Below are positions 35,546-44,151 of a stretch of DNA of 64,000 bases, piece by piece (position 1 is the stretch's first letter; every line of letters starts with the position of its first letter). A model generated the notes under the pieces. It saw only the letters and a list, made by a program, of their open reading frames with translations. It was not told the DNA's origin and made no database searches. Both the position numbers and the translations under genes were made by a program. Origin of the DNA: Frankia canadensis (GTDB lineage Bacteria; Actinomycetota; Actinomycetes; Frankiales; Frankiaceae); assembly GCF_900197875.1 (NCBI RefSeq), contig NZ_FZMO01000001.1, positions 62,001-126,000 on the forward strand, written 5' to 3'.

Positions 35546-35577
35546 CTGCCGGGGCCGGCGTCGCCCGGCCCCGGCAG
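35546..35577 (+). terminator. Perfect 13-bp hairpin after ALDH
   Basis: CTGCCGGGGCCGG and CCGGCCCCGGCAG form a perfect 13-bp stem with a 6-base loop. It starts 18 bases after the ALDH stop and lies before the ferredoxin start at 35644. It may end or attenuate the ADH-ALDH transcript, so the ferredoxin and P450 would be expressed at a different level. No U-tract follows. Confidence 0.65.
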
Positions 35578-35643
35578 ACCGACAGCCGTGGCCATGGCCG
35601 GGCGTCGCCGCGGCCGGAAGACGCCAGGAAGGCGAGGTGATCC

Positions 35644-35838
35644 ATGCAGGCCCAGATTGACAAGGCTCGTTGCCAGGGACACACGCTGTGCGCGATGAAC
35701 GCGCCCGAACTGTTCGACGTGAACGAGGACGACGGCTACGCCGCCGCGCGCGACGGTGACGTCCCCGCGGCGCTGGAGCCCTTGGCCCGGCTCGCGGCGC
35801 AGGGATGCCCGGAGCGGGCGATTCTTCTCCAGGACTGA
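35644..35838 (+). CDS. 3Fe-4S ferredoxin
   Basis: The 64-residue protein MQAQIDKARCQGHTLC... has Cys at 10, 16 and 55. A His-containing GHTL stretch stands where 4Fe-4S ferredoxins have the extra Cys, as in the single [3Fe-4S] ferredoxins that serve actinomycete P450s. The ATG at 35644 follows GGCGAGGTG. It lies 100 bp before a P450 gene and is the only ferredoxin in the window, so it may serve several of the six P450s. No ferredoxin reductase gene is present. Confidence 0.92.
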   Translation: MQAQIDKARCQGHTLCAMNAPELFDVNEDDGYAAARDGDVPAALEPLARLAAQGCPERAILLQD

Positions 35839-35938
35839 CTCGGTCCTCGCCCGGCCGGCCGGCCGGGAACCCATGCCATCCCGATATCAAAACCCAGACG
35901 CAGACATGGCCGGTTTGGCCAGCAAGGAGAGACGGACC

Positions 35939-37174
35939 ATGGCGGATCAGCCAGCCGGAATGGCGCTCACGGCGCCGCCAACCACCGAGGAGCGCATCAA
36001 GGGCTTCAGTCTGTACGCGCCATGGCTCCAGCAGGATCCGATCACGTACTGGAAGGAAATCCAGGAGGTGGGGCCCGTGCTGCGCTCCGAGCAGCACGGC
36101 GGCTTCTGGATCCTGACCCGGCACGAGGACATCGCCTGGGCCGCACGCAACCCCGAGATCTTCGCCAGCCGGGAGATGCTCATCCCCTATCGCTCGACCT
36201 TCGCGGCGGACGAGCGCGAGATTCCGCTGGGTCTGGACGGCGAGGTCCACCGCAAGTGGCGCCAGGCGATCGTCGACACGTTCAAGCCCGCCACGGTCAA
36301 CCACTTCACGCCCGCCATCCGCCAGGCGGCGACCGAGCTGGCCGACAACCTGGCCGGCCGGGACGGCTGCGAGTTCATCAGGGACTTCGCGGTCGCCCTG
36401 CCGGGGGAGGCCTTCCTGATCGACTACGGGATCGGCCGGGACCGCCTACCGGAGCTGCTGGCGTTCAAGGACTGGTTCGTCCGCGAGGCGCTGCCGAACG
36501 CCCGTTCCGATGAGGAGGTCATCGCCGCGGCGGAGCCGCTGCGGGACTTCTTCGCGGAGGTGATCGAACAGCGCCGGCGCGACGACGATCCGGACGCTCG
36601 TGACGTCATCAGCCACCTCCTGCGTGCCACGTACGACGGGCGGCCGCTGACCATGGCGGAGATGACCAACACGAGCCTGGTCACGATGATGGCGAGCCTC
36701 GACACGACGACGTCCGCCCTCGGCCTGAGCTGGGCCTGGCTCGCGCGCAACCCGGAGACGCGCCGTGCCGTCCTCGCCGACCCGTCGAAGACGCCGGCTC
36801 TGATCGAGGAGCTGCTGCGGCACGAGCCGGTGCTGTCGACCGCCCGCGTCGTCACCCGGGACGTGCAGCTCCATGGGGTGACGCTGCACGAGGGCGACAT
36901 GGTCCTGCTCTCCTGGGGAATGAGCGGGCTCGACCCGGACGTCTTCGCATCTCCGGACGAGGTGGACCTCGCTCGCGCCCCCGGCAACCAGCTCGCCTTC
37001 GGCGTCGGCCCGCACCGCTGCCTCGGTATGCACCTGGCGCGCCGGATCCTGTCGATCGCCTTCGAGGTGTGGCACGCCCGGATTCCCGAGTACCACCTCG
37101 ACCCCGCGAACCCACCGGTGTCGCACTACTCGGCCGTACGCGGGCTGAGCCGGCTCGACCTCGTGTTCGACTGA
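35939..37174 (+). CDS. Cytochrome P450
   Basis: The 411-residue P450 starts MADQPAGMALTAPPTTEERI after AAGGAGAG. The I-helix reads ASLDTT, the ExxR is in EELLRHEP, and the heme loop is FGVGPHRCLGMHLARR with Cys near 360. The ferredoxin gene lies just upstream and a clean terminator hairpin downstream. Two pieces of this gene, including its stop and terminator arm, are repeated at 47502-47620. Confidence 0.94.
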   Translation: MADQPAGMALTAPPTTEERIKGFSLYAPWLQQDPITYWKEIQEVGPVLRSEQHGGFWILTRHEDIAWAARNPEIFASREMLIPYRSTFAADEREIPLGLDGEVHRKWRQAIVDTFKPATVNHFTPAIRQAATELADNLAGRDGCEFIRDFAVALPGEAFLIDYGIGRDRLPELLAFKDWFVREALPNARSDEEVIAAAEPLRDFFAEVIEQRRRDDDPDARDVISHLLRATYDGRPLTMAEMTNTSLVTMMASLDTTTSALGLSWAWLARNPETRRAVLADPSKTPALIEELLRHEPVLSTARVVTRDVQLHGVTLHEGDMVLLSWGMSGLDPDVFASPDEVDLARAPGNQLAFGVGPHRCLGMHLARRILSIAFEVWHARIPEYHLDPANPPVSHYSAVRGLSRLDLVFD

Positions 37175-37179
37175 CCTTG

Positions 37180-37211
37180 CTGCGCCCCCTGGCTCCGGCC
37201 CGGGGGCGCAG
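37180..37211 (+). terminator. Terminator hairpin after the P450
   Basis: CTGCGCCCCC and GGGGGCGCAG make a perfect 10-bp stem with a 12-base loop, starting five bases after the P450 stop. The left arm is also present in the duplicated scar at 47608, where the right arm is lost. The space from 37212 to 37410 shows no gene. Confidence 0.7.
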
Positions 37212-37410
37212 CGGACTGTCGGCGCTACCAGCGGGCCTGATCATGGCTACCGATCGCCGCCTCGCGGCGGTGATCTGGTTCCAGGAGCTGGCCCGGGGCG
37301 CCGTTCTCGCATGGTCACTGTCCGACCAGCCGACAGCCTGGGGCCGGTGGGCCAGTACCTCTCCTGCCGTCAGCTACCGAAACGGGTGACACAGAACACA
37401 GCAAAACTGT

Positions 37411-37426
37411 ATCCTGCATCCTGGTT
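37411..37426. promoter_or_regulatory. Palindromic operator, regulon site 5
   Basis: ATCCTGCATCCTGGTT fits the consensus ATCCTGNRTCCWGGAT at 15 of 16 positions and is preceded by CTGT, as at site 1. It ends 24 bases before the SDR ATG at 37451, so a bound protein would block the promoter or initiation directly. Confidence 0.6.
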
Positions 37427-37450
37427 CAATGGTGGCGGAAAGGTGGATGG

Positions 37451-38194
37451 ATGCTCGAGAACAAGATCGGTTATGTCACCGGTGGGGCGTCCGGTCTGGG
37501 GGAGGCGACGGTGCGTCGCCTGGCGGCGGACGGGGCGGCGGTCGTCATCGCCGACGTGAACAAGGAACGCGGCGACCTGGTCGCGGCCGAGCTCAAGGAA
37601 CAGGGCGCGCGGGTGGCGTTCGTCGAGACGGACGTGCGCGTCGCCGACGACGTCGACCGGCTCATCCGGACCACCGTCGACACCTTCGGTGGGCTGAACT
37701 ACGCCGTCAACAACGCGGGCTACGGGCACGGTGTCACGAAGCTGCACGAGACCGACATCGCCACCTTCGATGACCAGGTCGCCGTGAACCTGCGCGGGGC
37801 GTACCTCGGCACGCGGGCCGCGGTCATCCACATGCGGGAGAACGGCGGCGGTTCGATCGTGAACATCGCCTCGCTCGCCGGTGTCCGGGGCGTGGCGGGC
37901 ACGGCGGCGTACGGCGCGGCGAAGCACGGTGTGATCGGCCTGAGCCGGGCGGCGGCGCTCGACTACGTCCGCGACGGCATCAGGATCAACGTCGTGGCGC
38001 CCGGGGCGTTCCTCACGCCGCTGATGGAGAGCCGCGGGCCGGAGCTGATCAAGCACTGGTCCGACGCGATGCCGTCCGGCCGCCTCGGTGAGCCGCGGGA
38101 GCTCGCGAACGCCGTCGTGTGGCTTGTCTCGGACGAGTCGTCGTATGTCAGCGGCGTGACCCTGTCGGTCGACTACGCGGCGCACCAGGCCTGA
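37451..38194 (+). CDS. SDR-family oxidoreductase
   Basis: The 247-residue classical SDR has TGGASGLG, NNAGYG, IASLAG, the YGAAK catalytic pair and a C-terminal VSGVTLSVDYA. A GGAAAGGTGG ribosome site precedes the ATG. It stands alone, ended by a convergent hairpin before a leftward P450. It would oxidise or reduce an alcohol/ketone formed in the pathway. Confidence 0.9.
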   Translation: MLENKIGYVTGGASGLGEATVRRLAADGAAVVIADVNKERGDLVAAELKEQGARVAFVETDVRVADDVDRLIRTTVDTFGGLNYAVNNAGYGHGVTKLHETDIATFDDQVAVNLRGAYLGTRAAVIHMRENGGGSIVNIASLAGVRGVAGTAAYGAAKHGVIGLSRAAALDYVRDGIRINVVAPGAFLTPLMESRGPELIKHWSDAMPSGRLGEPRELANAVVWLVSDESSYVSGVTLSVDYAAHQA

Positions 38195-38211
38195 CCGTCG
38201 GGAGGTGCTGG

Positions 38212-38243
38212 GGGCGGGCGCGGCCGCTTTGGCGCACCCGCCC
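38212..38243. terminator. Hairpin between convergent SDR and P450 genes
   Basis: GGGCGGGCGC pairs with GCGCACCCGCCC (one bulge) around a 10-base loop. It sits in the 57-base gap between the SDR stop and the P450 stop. A shared terminator is likely. Confidence 0.55.
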
Positions 38244-38251
38244 TCACCATC

Positions 38252-39472
38252 TCAACGGGGGACGCCGCGACTGGCGAACTCGATCCGAAGAGTCGCGGGC
38301 CCGTGAGAGACGCCGTGCCGGTAGGTCACCTCGGGGTTCGCGAGACGGATGTCGTCCCACCGCGTGACGATCTCCGTCATCACGATCTGCAGGTCGAGAC
38401 GCGCGAGGTGCGCCCCCGGGCACCGGTGCGGGCCGATGCCGAATGCGACGTGCTTGCGTACCTCGGCGCCGCGGTCGAGATCGAACTCCGTCGGCGCCGC
38501 GAAGACCCGCGGATCGCGGTTGGCGGCGCCGTAATAGACGAGCAGCCGGTCACCCTCCGGGATTTCCGTCTGCCCCGCCGGTGAGTCGCACAGTGCCGTC
38601 CGGGCGATCGCCGGCACGGGCGCCTCGAGCCGGAGAAGCTCGTCGACGGCCGTCGGGACCAGTTCGGGTGTGTCACGGAGCCGCGAGACCAGCTCCGGTT
38701 CACGGGCGAGCCGGACCAGCATGTTGCCCAGTGCGACGGTGGTGGTTTCCATGCTCCCGAGCACGACCGTGACCAAGGTTCGAGCGATCTCGTCGTCGGT
38801 GAGCGCGCGCCTCTGGACAGTGCCGTCCAGCAGCGCGTCCACGACGTCTCCGCGCCGTGCCCCGGAGCTTCTGCGGTGCGCGGCGAACTCGCCGGCCCAG
38901 GCGATGAAATCCGCGAGGGCGTTGCGCACCTTCTCGGGGTGGAAGATGATCGCCTCCGCGTACCGCGCGACGCGGTCGCGCTCGTCCGGGTCTGCGCCGA
39001 GTGCCACTTCGAAGAACATCCGGCCAGGAAAGGGGATGGCAAACTCCTCCATCCATTCGCATCCGCCGCCCGGCTCGATGCGGTCCAACAGCGTGCTCGC
39101 CTTCGCCCTGATCTGCGGCGCGAGCGCGGCGACCGCGCGCGGGGAGAAGCACGGGTCGATGAGCCTGCGCAGGTCCCGGTGCAGCTCACCCGAGGCGTTC
39201 ATGGGTAAGAGCGCGGGAGTCCCCGGTGGCGAAGGCATCAGACGCGTTCCGTACTCAGTAGTGAAATGTGTACTGTGTGCCGCCTTCCAGACCTCTTCGT
39301 AGCCGAGGACCGCCCAGAATCCTCCCTGTACGTCGCTGTGGATCACCGGGCAGGATCCCAGCAGCCCGTCGAGGGTCGGCCAGAAGTCGCGCGCCAGTGA
39401 TTCGTCCATCGGGTCGAAATCCGTTGCGTCGCAGGCGTCGCAGGCGTCGCGGGGGTCGTGAAAATCGGACAT
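38252..39472 (-). CDS. Cytochrome P450
   Basis: The 406-residue P450 has an I-helix GSMETT, ExxR in DELLRLEAP, and the heme loop FGIGPHRCPGAHLAR. The N-terminus carries DACDACDATD, encoded by a 9-base tandem repeat (about 39424-39450), which is unusual and may be a slippage site. Its start is 57 bp from a perfect regulon palindrome shared with the divergent HyuB gene. Confidence 0.92.
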   Translation of the reverse strand: MSDFHDPRDACDACDATDFDPMDESLARDFWPTLDGLLGSCPVIHSDVQGGFWAVLGYEEVWKAAHSTHFTTEYGTRLMPSPPGTPALLPMNASGELHRDLRRLIDPCFSPRAVAALAPQIRAKASTLLDRIEPGGGCEWMEEFAIPFPGRMFFEVALGADPDERDRVARYAEAIIFHPEKVRNALADFIAWAGEFAAHRRSSGARRGDVVDALLDGTVQRRALTDDEIARTLVTVVLGSMETTTVALGNMLVRLAREPELVSRLRDTPELVPTAVDELLRLEAPVPAIARTALCDSPAGQTEIPEGDRLLVYYGAANRDPRVFAAPTEFDLDRGAEVRKHVAFGIGPHRCPGAHLARLDLQIVMTEIVTRWDDIRLANPEVTYRHGVSHGPATLRIEFASRGVPR

Positions 39473-39528
39473 GCGCCCTCCGAGTGTGTTCTTGACTACA
39501 CCGGTGTGCGATGTTAGCCTCCGGGGGA

Positions 39529-39544
39529 ATCCTGTGTCCAGGAT
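39529..39544. promoter_or_regulatory. Palindromic operator, regulon site 6 (perfect)
   Basis: ATCCTGTGTCCAGGAT has perfect 6-bp arms with a 4-base centre and is identical over all 16 bases to site 7 at 45943. It lies between the divergent P450 (start 39472) and HyuB-like gene (start 39644). Immediately downstream is GCACCTG. Confidence 0.75.
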
Positions 39545-39643
39545 GCACCTGTTCGTCCGAGGGCAGGTCCTTCGAGGTGCAAATCCAGGGGCGGCAGGTC
39601 CGCGATGCGGATGTACGGCCGGACGTTGAGGAACGGGGAGCCG

Positions 39644-42034
39644 ATGACAGCTGCCGAAGGCCCGTTAGGTCATGTGACTCCTGATGGACAGCTCCGTGAA
39701 GACGAGATCAGCGCGGCGACCCGGGCGCAGGGGCCCTGGGATGGCTCGCGCTTACCGTGGGTGCCGCCGGTATCCATTCAGACCCCGTCGGACCTGCTGT
39801 TCGACGCCGAGTTCGACACCGATATCGACCCGGTCACCTACCAGGTTCTCCGGTATCGGCTCTGGAATGTGAACCTCGCGCACTCCGACGCCATAAAACG
39901 GGTGTCGGGCGCGCCGTACGTCTGCTATCTCGACGATTTCTCGACATCCATACACGCCGAGAACGGTGACACTATACTCTGCGGGCCGTCAATGGTGTAC
40001 TTCGTCGGCCTCGCGGACCTTGGCGTCAAATGGACGCTGCAGCACCGCGCCGGGAATCCCGGGATCCACGCCGGTGACGTGTTCCTGCACAACGACCCGT
40101 ACATCGGGGTCACACACCAGAACGACGTCGCCGTGTTCGCGCCGGTCTTCCATGACGGACGCCTCTTCGCCTGGGTGTACTCGGGCGCCCACCAGGCGGA
40201 CGTGGGCGGGGCGGAGCCCGGGTCGTGGTGCCCGAACGCCACGGACATGTACCAGGAGGCCCAGCCGTGGCCGGTCGTGAAGCTCGTCGACGGCGGTGAG
40301 GTACGCGGGGACATCCTCGGCCTCTTCGTGCGGCACAGCCGCGCGGGCGCCCAGGTAGAGCTGCAGCTGCGCGGTCAGCTCGCCGGCATCGACGCGGCGA
40401 CACGGCGGATCCGCGAGCTTCTCGACGAGTACGGGCCGCGCGTCGTCAAGGGAGCGATGCGGCGCATGGTCGCCGATACCGCCGCGGCGGTGGCGCGGCG
40501 CCTGGAGACGGTGCCGGACGGCGAAATCGCCGAGACCTGGCGCATGGGCATCCCCGGTGACTTCGCCCGGCTGCACCGGCTGTCGCGGACGATCCGCAAG
40601 GAAGGCGACCTGCTGGTCTTCGGCACCCGGGGCAGTGACCCGCAGCTGCCGAAGGGCGTGAACGGCACGTACGCGACCTTCCGTTCCGGCGCGGTCGTCG
40701 CCGCGTCGATGCTGCTCGCTTGGGACCAGCTGTACTGCCCGGCCGGCGTGCTGAACCAGATGCGGTTCGAGCCCGACGCGGGCACGCTCTCGGTGGCCAC
40801 GCACCCGGGCGCCGTGTCGACGCAGCTGTTCACCGTCGCTGGCATGCACCTGAGCCGCAACGTGCTCTCGCGGCTCCTGATGACCGGTTCCGACGACCTG
40901 CGCGCCCGTGTCCGGGCCGCGTCGGTGGGACAGGGCTCGACGATCGTGCCCTCCGGCCAGGGGCTGGACGGCTCCGCCTCGTACGCGAACTTCTGGGACG
41001 TCCTGATGGGCAGCACCGGGGCGTCGCCCTTCGACGATGGCGAGGACGTCGCGGGAGCGTGGTTCTCGCCGAGCAGCGGTGGGGGCAACGTGGAGGAGAT
41101 CGAGGCCTCCGCGCCGATGCTGTACCTCTACCGCCGCGAGCGGGCCGACAGCGGCGGGCCCGGCTGTTTCCGTGGGGGCAACAGTATCGAGGTCGCGCAG
41201 ATCGCCCACAAGGCGCGGGTCTGGATGGCGCAGCCCGTCGGTAACGACCCGTCGATCAACGCCGTGCCAGGACTCGCGGGTGGCCTGCCGGGTTTCCCGG
41301 GCGCCTGGGAAGCCAAGACCGCCAGCGGTATCCTCGCCGCCCTGGCCGACGGGCGGCTGCCGGCGAGCCGGCGGGAGCTCGAGTCGCTGGTCGGCCCGTT
41401 CGAGCGCCTGACCTCCCAGGACTACTTCATCTGCGGCGACGACATGATTCTGGTGCTCGGCCAGACGAGCTCGGGCGGCTACGGCGACCCGCTGACCCGC
41501 AACCCCTCCTTCGTCGAGACCGATGTCGAGCGGGGCAGCGTGACCGCCGAAGCGGCGGAGGCCTCCTACGCCGTCGTCCTCGTCGACGGCCGGATCGATC
41601 AGCGGGCCACCGCCGACCTGCGGGCACGCCGGCGGCGGGAACGGCTCGCCGCCGCGGCCGCCCCGGTGGCGCCCCGGCCCGGCCACGTCGAGCCGGGGGA
41701 GGTGCGCCGCCGCGTGTCCGGGATGATCGACCTCACCGACACCGCCGACGGGCCGTTGTGGGCCTGCGGGGACTGCGGGCGGCAGCTCGCGCCGGCGGAC
41801 GAGAACTACCGCCGGGGCGCGGCCCTCCTCGAGAGCAGCCCGCATGCCGTTCGTCCCGAGCTGTATCCGGACCCCGAGGCGGTCTTCGATCCGTCGGTCC
41901 GGTTCGTGCTGCGCCAGTGGTGCTGTCCGAGCTGCGGCGTGCTGCTCAGTATCGAGCCGGCGGCCGAGGGTGACCCCTGGCTCAACGAGATGCCGACCAT
42001 CCGTCCGTCCGCTCCCGCCGAGGTGACCGCATGA
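39644..42034 (+). CDS. HyuB / acetone carboxylase alpha-like protein fused to a C-terminal Zn-ribbon domain
   Basis: The 796-residue product starts MTAAEGPLGHVTPDGQLRED; the ATG at 39644 follows GGGGAG. Residues about 40-590 match the hydantoinase B/oxoprolinase and acetone carboxylase subunit family (HNDPYIGVTHQNDVAVF, SSGGYGDPLTR). The last 100 residues add two CxxC pairs (CGDCGRQL and CCPSCGVLL), a zinc-binding module like the separate small gamma subunit of acetone carboxylases. It overlaps HyuA by four bases. An ATP-dependent carboxylase or amidohydrolase complex acting on a ketone or cyclic amide is likely; the fusion favours carboxylase-like assembly. Confidence 0.87.
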   Translation: MTAAEGPLGHVTPDGQLREDEISAATRAQGPWDGSRLPWVPPVSIQTPSDLLFDAEFDTDIDPVTYQVLRYRLWNVNLAHSDAIKRVSGAPYVCYLDDFSTSIHAENGDTILCGPSMVYFVGLADLGVKWTLQHRAGNPGIHAGDVFLHNDPYIGVTHQNDVAVFAPVFHDGRLFAWVYSGAHQADVGGAEPGSWCPNATDMYQEAQPWPVVKLVDGGEVRGDILGLFVRHSRAGAQVELQLRGQLAGIDAATRRIRELLDEYGPRVVKGAMRRMVADTAAAVARRLETVPDGEIAETWRMGIPGDFARLHRLSRTIRKEGDLLVFGTRGSDPQLPKGVNGTYATFRSGAVVAASMLLAWDQLYCPAGVLNQMRFEPDAGTLSVATHPGAVSTQLFTVAGMHLSRNVLSRLLMTGSDDLRARVRAASVGQGSTIVPSGQGLDGSASYANFWDVLMGSTGASPFDDGEDVAGAWFSPSSGGGNVEEIEASAPMLYLYRRERADSGGPGCFRGGNSIEVAQIAHKARVWMAQPVGNDPSINAVPGLAGGLPGFPGAWEAKTASGILAALADGRLPASRRELESLVGPFERLTSQDYFICGDDMILVLGQTSSGGYGDPLTRNPSFVETDVERGSVTAEAAEASYAVVLVDGRIDQRATADLRARRRRERLAAAAAPVAPRPGHVEPGEVRRRVSGMIDLTDTADGPLWACGDCGRQLAPADENYRRGAALLESSPHAVRPELYPDPEAVFDPSVRFVLRQWCCPSCGVLLSIEPAAEGDPWLNEMPTIRPSAPAEVTA

Positions 42035-44148
42035 CCGCCACGTTCTCCATCGGCGTCGACATCGGCGGCACCTTCACCGACTGCGTCGTGGTGTCCGAGG
42101 AGCGGGTGGTCACCGGAAAGGTGCCGACCACGCCGCACGACCGGTCGATCGGCTTCTTCGGCGCGATCGAGGACGCGGCCAGGAATCTCGGCCTGTCGTT
42201 GTCCGAGTTGCTTGGCCGCACCTCGCGGATCCTGCACGGCACCACGACCGGCGTGAACGCCGTCGTCTCGCGTACAGGCGCGAAGGTCGGCCTCGTGACG
42301 ACGGCCGGCCACGGCGACGTCATGCTGATGATGAAGGGCGCGGGACGCACCACCGGCGTCATCGCCGACATGGTCATGGACGAGGTGGCGACCCGGCGCA
42401 AGCCCGCGCCGTTCGTCACGCGCGCCTTCACGGCCGAGATCGAGCAGCGCATGGACCGCGACGGTGATGTCGTCGTCCCGCTCGACGAGGAGAAGGCCCG
42501 GTGGAAGATCCAGGCGCTGCTGGACAAGGGCGTGGAGTCCGTCGCCATCAGCCTGCTGTGGTCGGTGAAGAACCCCGAGCACGAGCGCCGGCTGGCCGAC
42601 ATCGTGCGTGAGCTGGCGCCGGACGTCTTCGTGACGTGCGGGTCGGACCTGGTCTCGCGGGTCGGCGAGTTCGAACGGACCGTCACCGCCGTCTTCAACG
42701 CGTACATCGGCCCGCTCATGGTCCGCTATGTCGACGCGATCGTCAGCCGCGCCCAGGAGCTCGGCTACCAGGGGCAGGTGCTGTTCGCGCAGTCGGCCGG
42801 CGGCGCGATCAACGCGGACGAGGCCAAGGTGGCCCCGGTGCTCACGATGCAGTCCGGGCCGGTCTCCGGCGTGATGAACTCGGCGGGCTTCGGTCTGCTC
42901 CACGACGAGTCCAACATCATCACCACCGACGTCGGCGGCACCACCCTCGACGTGAGCGTCATCCGCCGCGGCGAGCCGCTGATGCGTGACTCCATCGTCT
43001 TCGACCGGTTCGAGATGGCGATGCCTATGCTCGACATCGAGTCGATCGGTGCCGGCGGTGGGTCGATCGCCTGGCTGGACGAGTCCGGGCGTCTCAACGT
43101 CGGCCCGCGCAGCGCCGGCGCCGATCCGGGCCCCGCGTGCTACGGCCGGGGCGGGACCGAGCCCACCGTCACCGACGCGGACGTCGCGCTCGGGCTCATC
43201 GACCCAGGCTCGTTCCTGCACGGGACGGTGACGATCGATCCGGAGCTGTCCAAGGCCGCGATCGAGCGGGTCGGCTCGAAGCTCTGCATGGACGTGTATG
43301 CGACCGCCGCCGGCATCAACCGCCTCGTCGACGCAAAGATGGCGGACCTCATCCGGCGCGTCACCGAGTTCCGCGGCCACGACCCGCGGACCTTCGCGCT
43401 GCTCGCGTTCGGCGGCGGCGGCCCGGTACACGCGGCCGCGTACGCGCGTGGCTCGGGTGTCCGACGCGTGATCGTGCCGTCCCCGGAGCTCGCGCCGGTC
43501 TGGTCCGCCGGTGGCGCGGCGAACCTCGACATCGTGCACATGTACTTCGAGCCGGTGTCGCTGCGGCTCCCCACAGGGCCGAACGAGCTGGAGAAGCGCT
43601 TCGCGGCGCTCGAGGGCAAGGCGCGTGCCAGGCTCGCCGCGTACGGCTTCGCACCCGAGCAGATCTCGGTCGCCCGCGCCGTCCGGATGAAGCACACCAT
43701 GCAGATCTTCGACGTCGAGGTCCCGGTGCAGGGCGCGATCCGGTCGGAGGCGGACGTCGACCAGATCGACCGGGACTTCACGGCGGTGTACGAGGAGCGG
43801 TTCGGGCACAACTCCGGGTCGCGCGCGAGCGGCGTTCAGATCACCGGTCTGCAACTGCGGGCCCGGGGCGTCTGGGCGCGGCACGCCGGCCCGAGCAGCC
43901 GAGGATGCGAGACGGTCGAGCCCACCTGGTCCTCGCGCCCGGTCTACTGGGAGGAGACCGGGGGCTTCGCCGACACCCCGGTGCTGAGAATGCAGGAGCG
44001 CGCGGGCGCCCGGGTGGACGGGACGATCGCCGGCCCGGCGCTGGTCGAGTTCCCGAACACGGTGATCGTGATCCGTCCGGCACAGAACGGCTGGTTCGAC
44101 GACGCCGGCAACTTTATCATCGATGTCTTCCCGGACCGCGGAGAGTAG
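42031..44148 (+). CDS. HyuA / acetone carboxylase beta-like ATPase subunit
   Basis: The 705-residue product starts MTATFSIGVDIGGTFTDCVV, the ASKHA-type ATP-binding motif of hydantoinase A, oxoprolinase and acetone carboxylase beta. GTTTGVNAVVSR, TTDVGGTTLDVSV and LLAFGGGGPVHAAAYA are further family motifs. The ATGA overlap with the HyuB stop shows coupling. It would phosphorylate the substrate (enol-phosphate or carboxyphosphate chemistry) for the HyuB partner. The stop is followed three bases later by the aldo-keto reductase. Confidence 0.92.
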   Translation: MTATFSIGVDIGGTFTDCVVVSEERVVTGKVPTTPHDRSIGFFGAIEDAARNLGLSLSELLGRTSRILHGTTTGVNAVVSRTGAKVGLVTTAGHGDVMLMMKGAGRTTGVIADMVMDEVATRRKPAPFVTRAFTAEIEQRMDRDGDVVVPLDEEKARWKIQALLDKGVESVAISLLWSVKNPEHERRLADIVRELAPDVFVTCGSDLVSRVGEFERTVTAVFNAYIGPLMVRYVDAIVSRAQELGYQGQVLFAQSAGGAINADEAKVAPVLTMQSGPVSGVMNSAGFGLLHDESNIITTDVGGTTLDVSVIRRGEPLMRDSIVFDRFEMAMPMLDIESIGAGGGSIAWLDESGRLNVGPRSAGADPGPACYGRGGTEPTVTDADVALGLIDPGSFLHGTVTIDPELSKAAIERVGSKLCMDVYATAAGINRLVDAKMADLIRRVTEFRGHDPRTFALLAFGGGGPVHAAAYARGSGVRRVIVPSPELAPVWSAGGAANLDIVHMYFEPVSLRLPTGPNELEKRFAALEGKARARLAAYGFAPEQISVARAVRMKHTMQIFDVEVPVQGAIRSEADVDQIDRDFTAVYEERFGHNSGSRASGVQITGLQLRARGVWARHAGPSSRGCETVEPTWSSRPVYWEETGGFADTPVLRMQERAGARVDGTIAGPALVEFPNTVIVIRPAQNGWFDDAGNFIIDVFPDRGE

Positions 44149-44151
44149 GAA

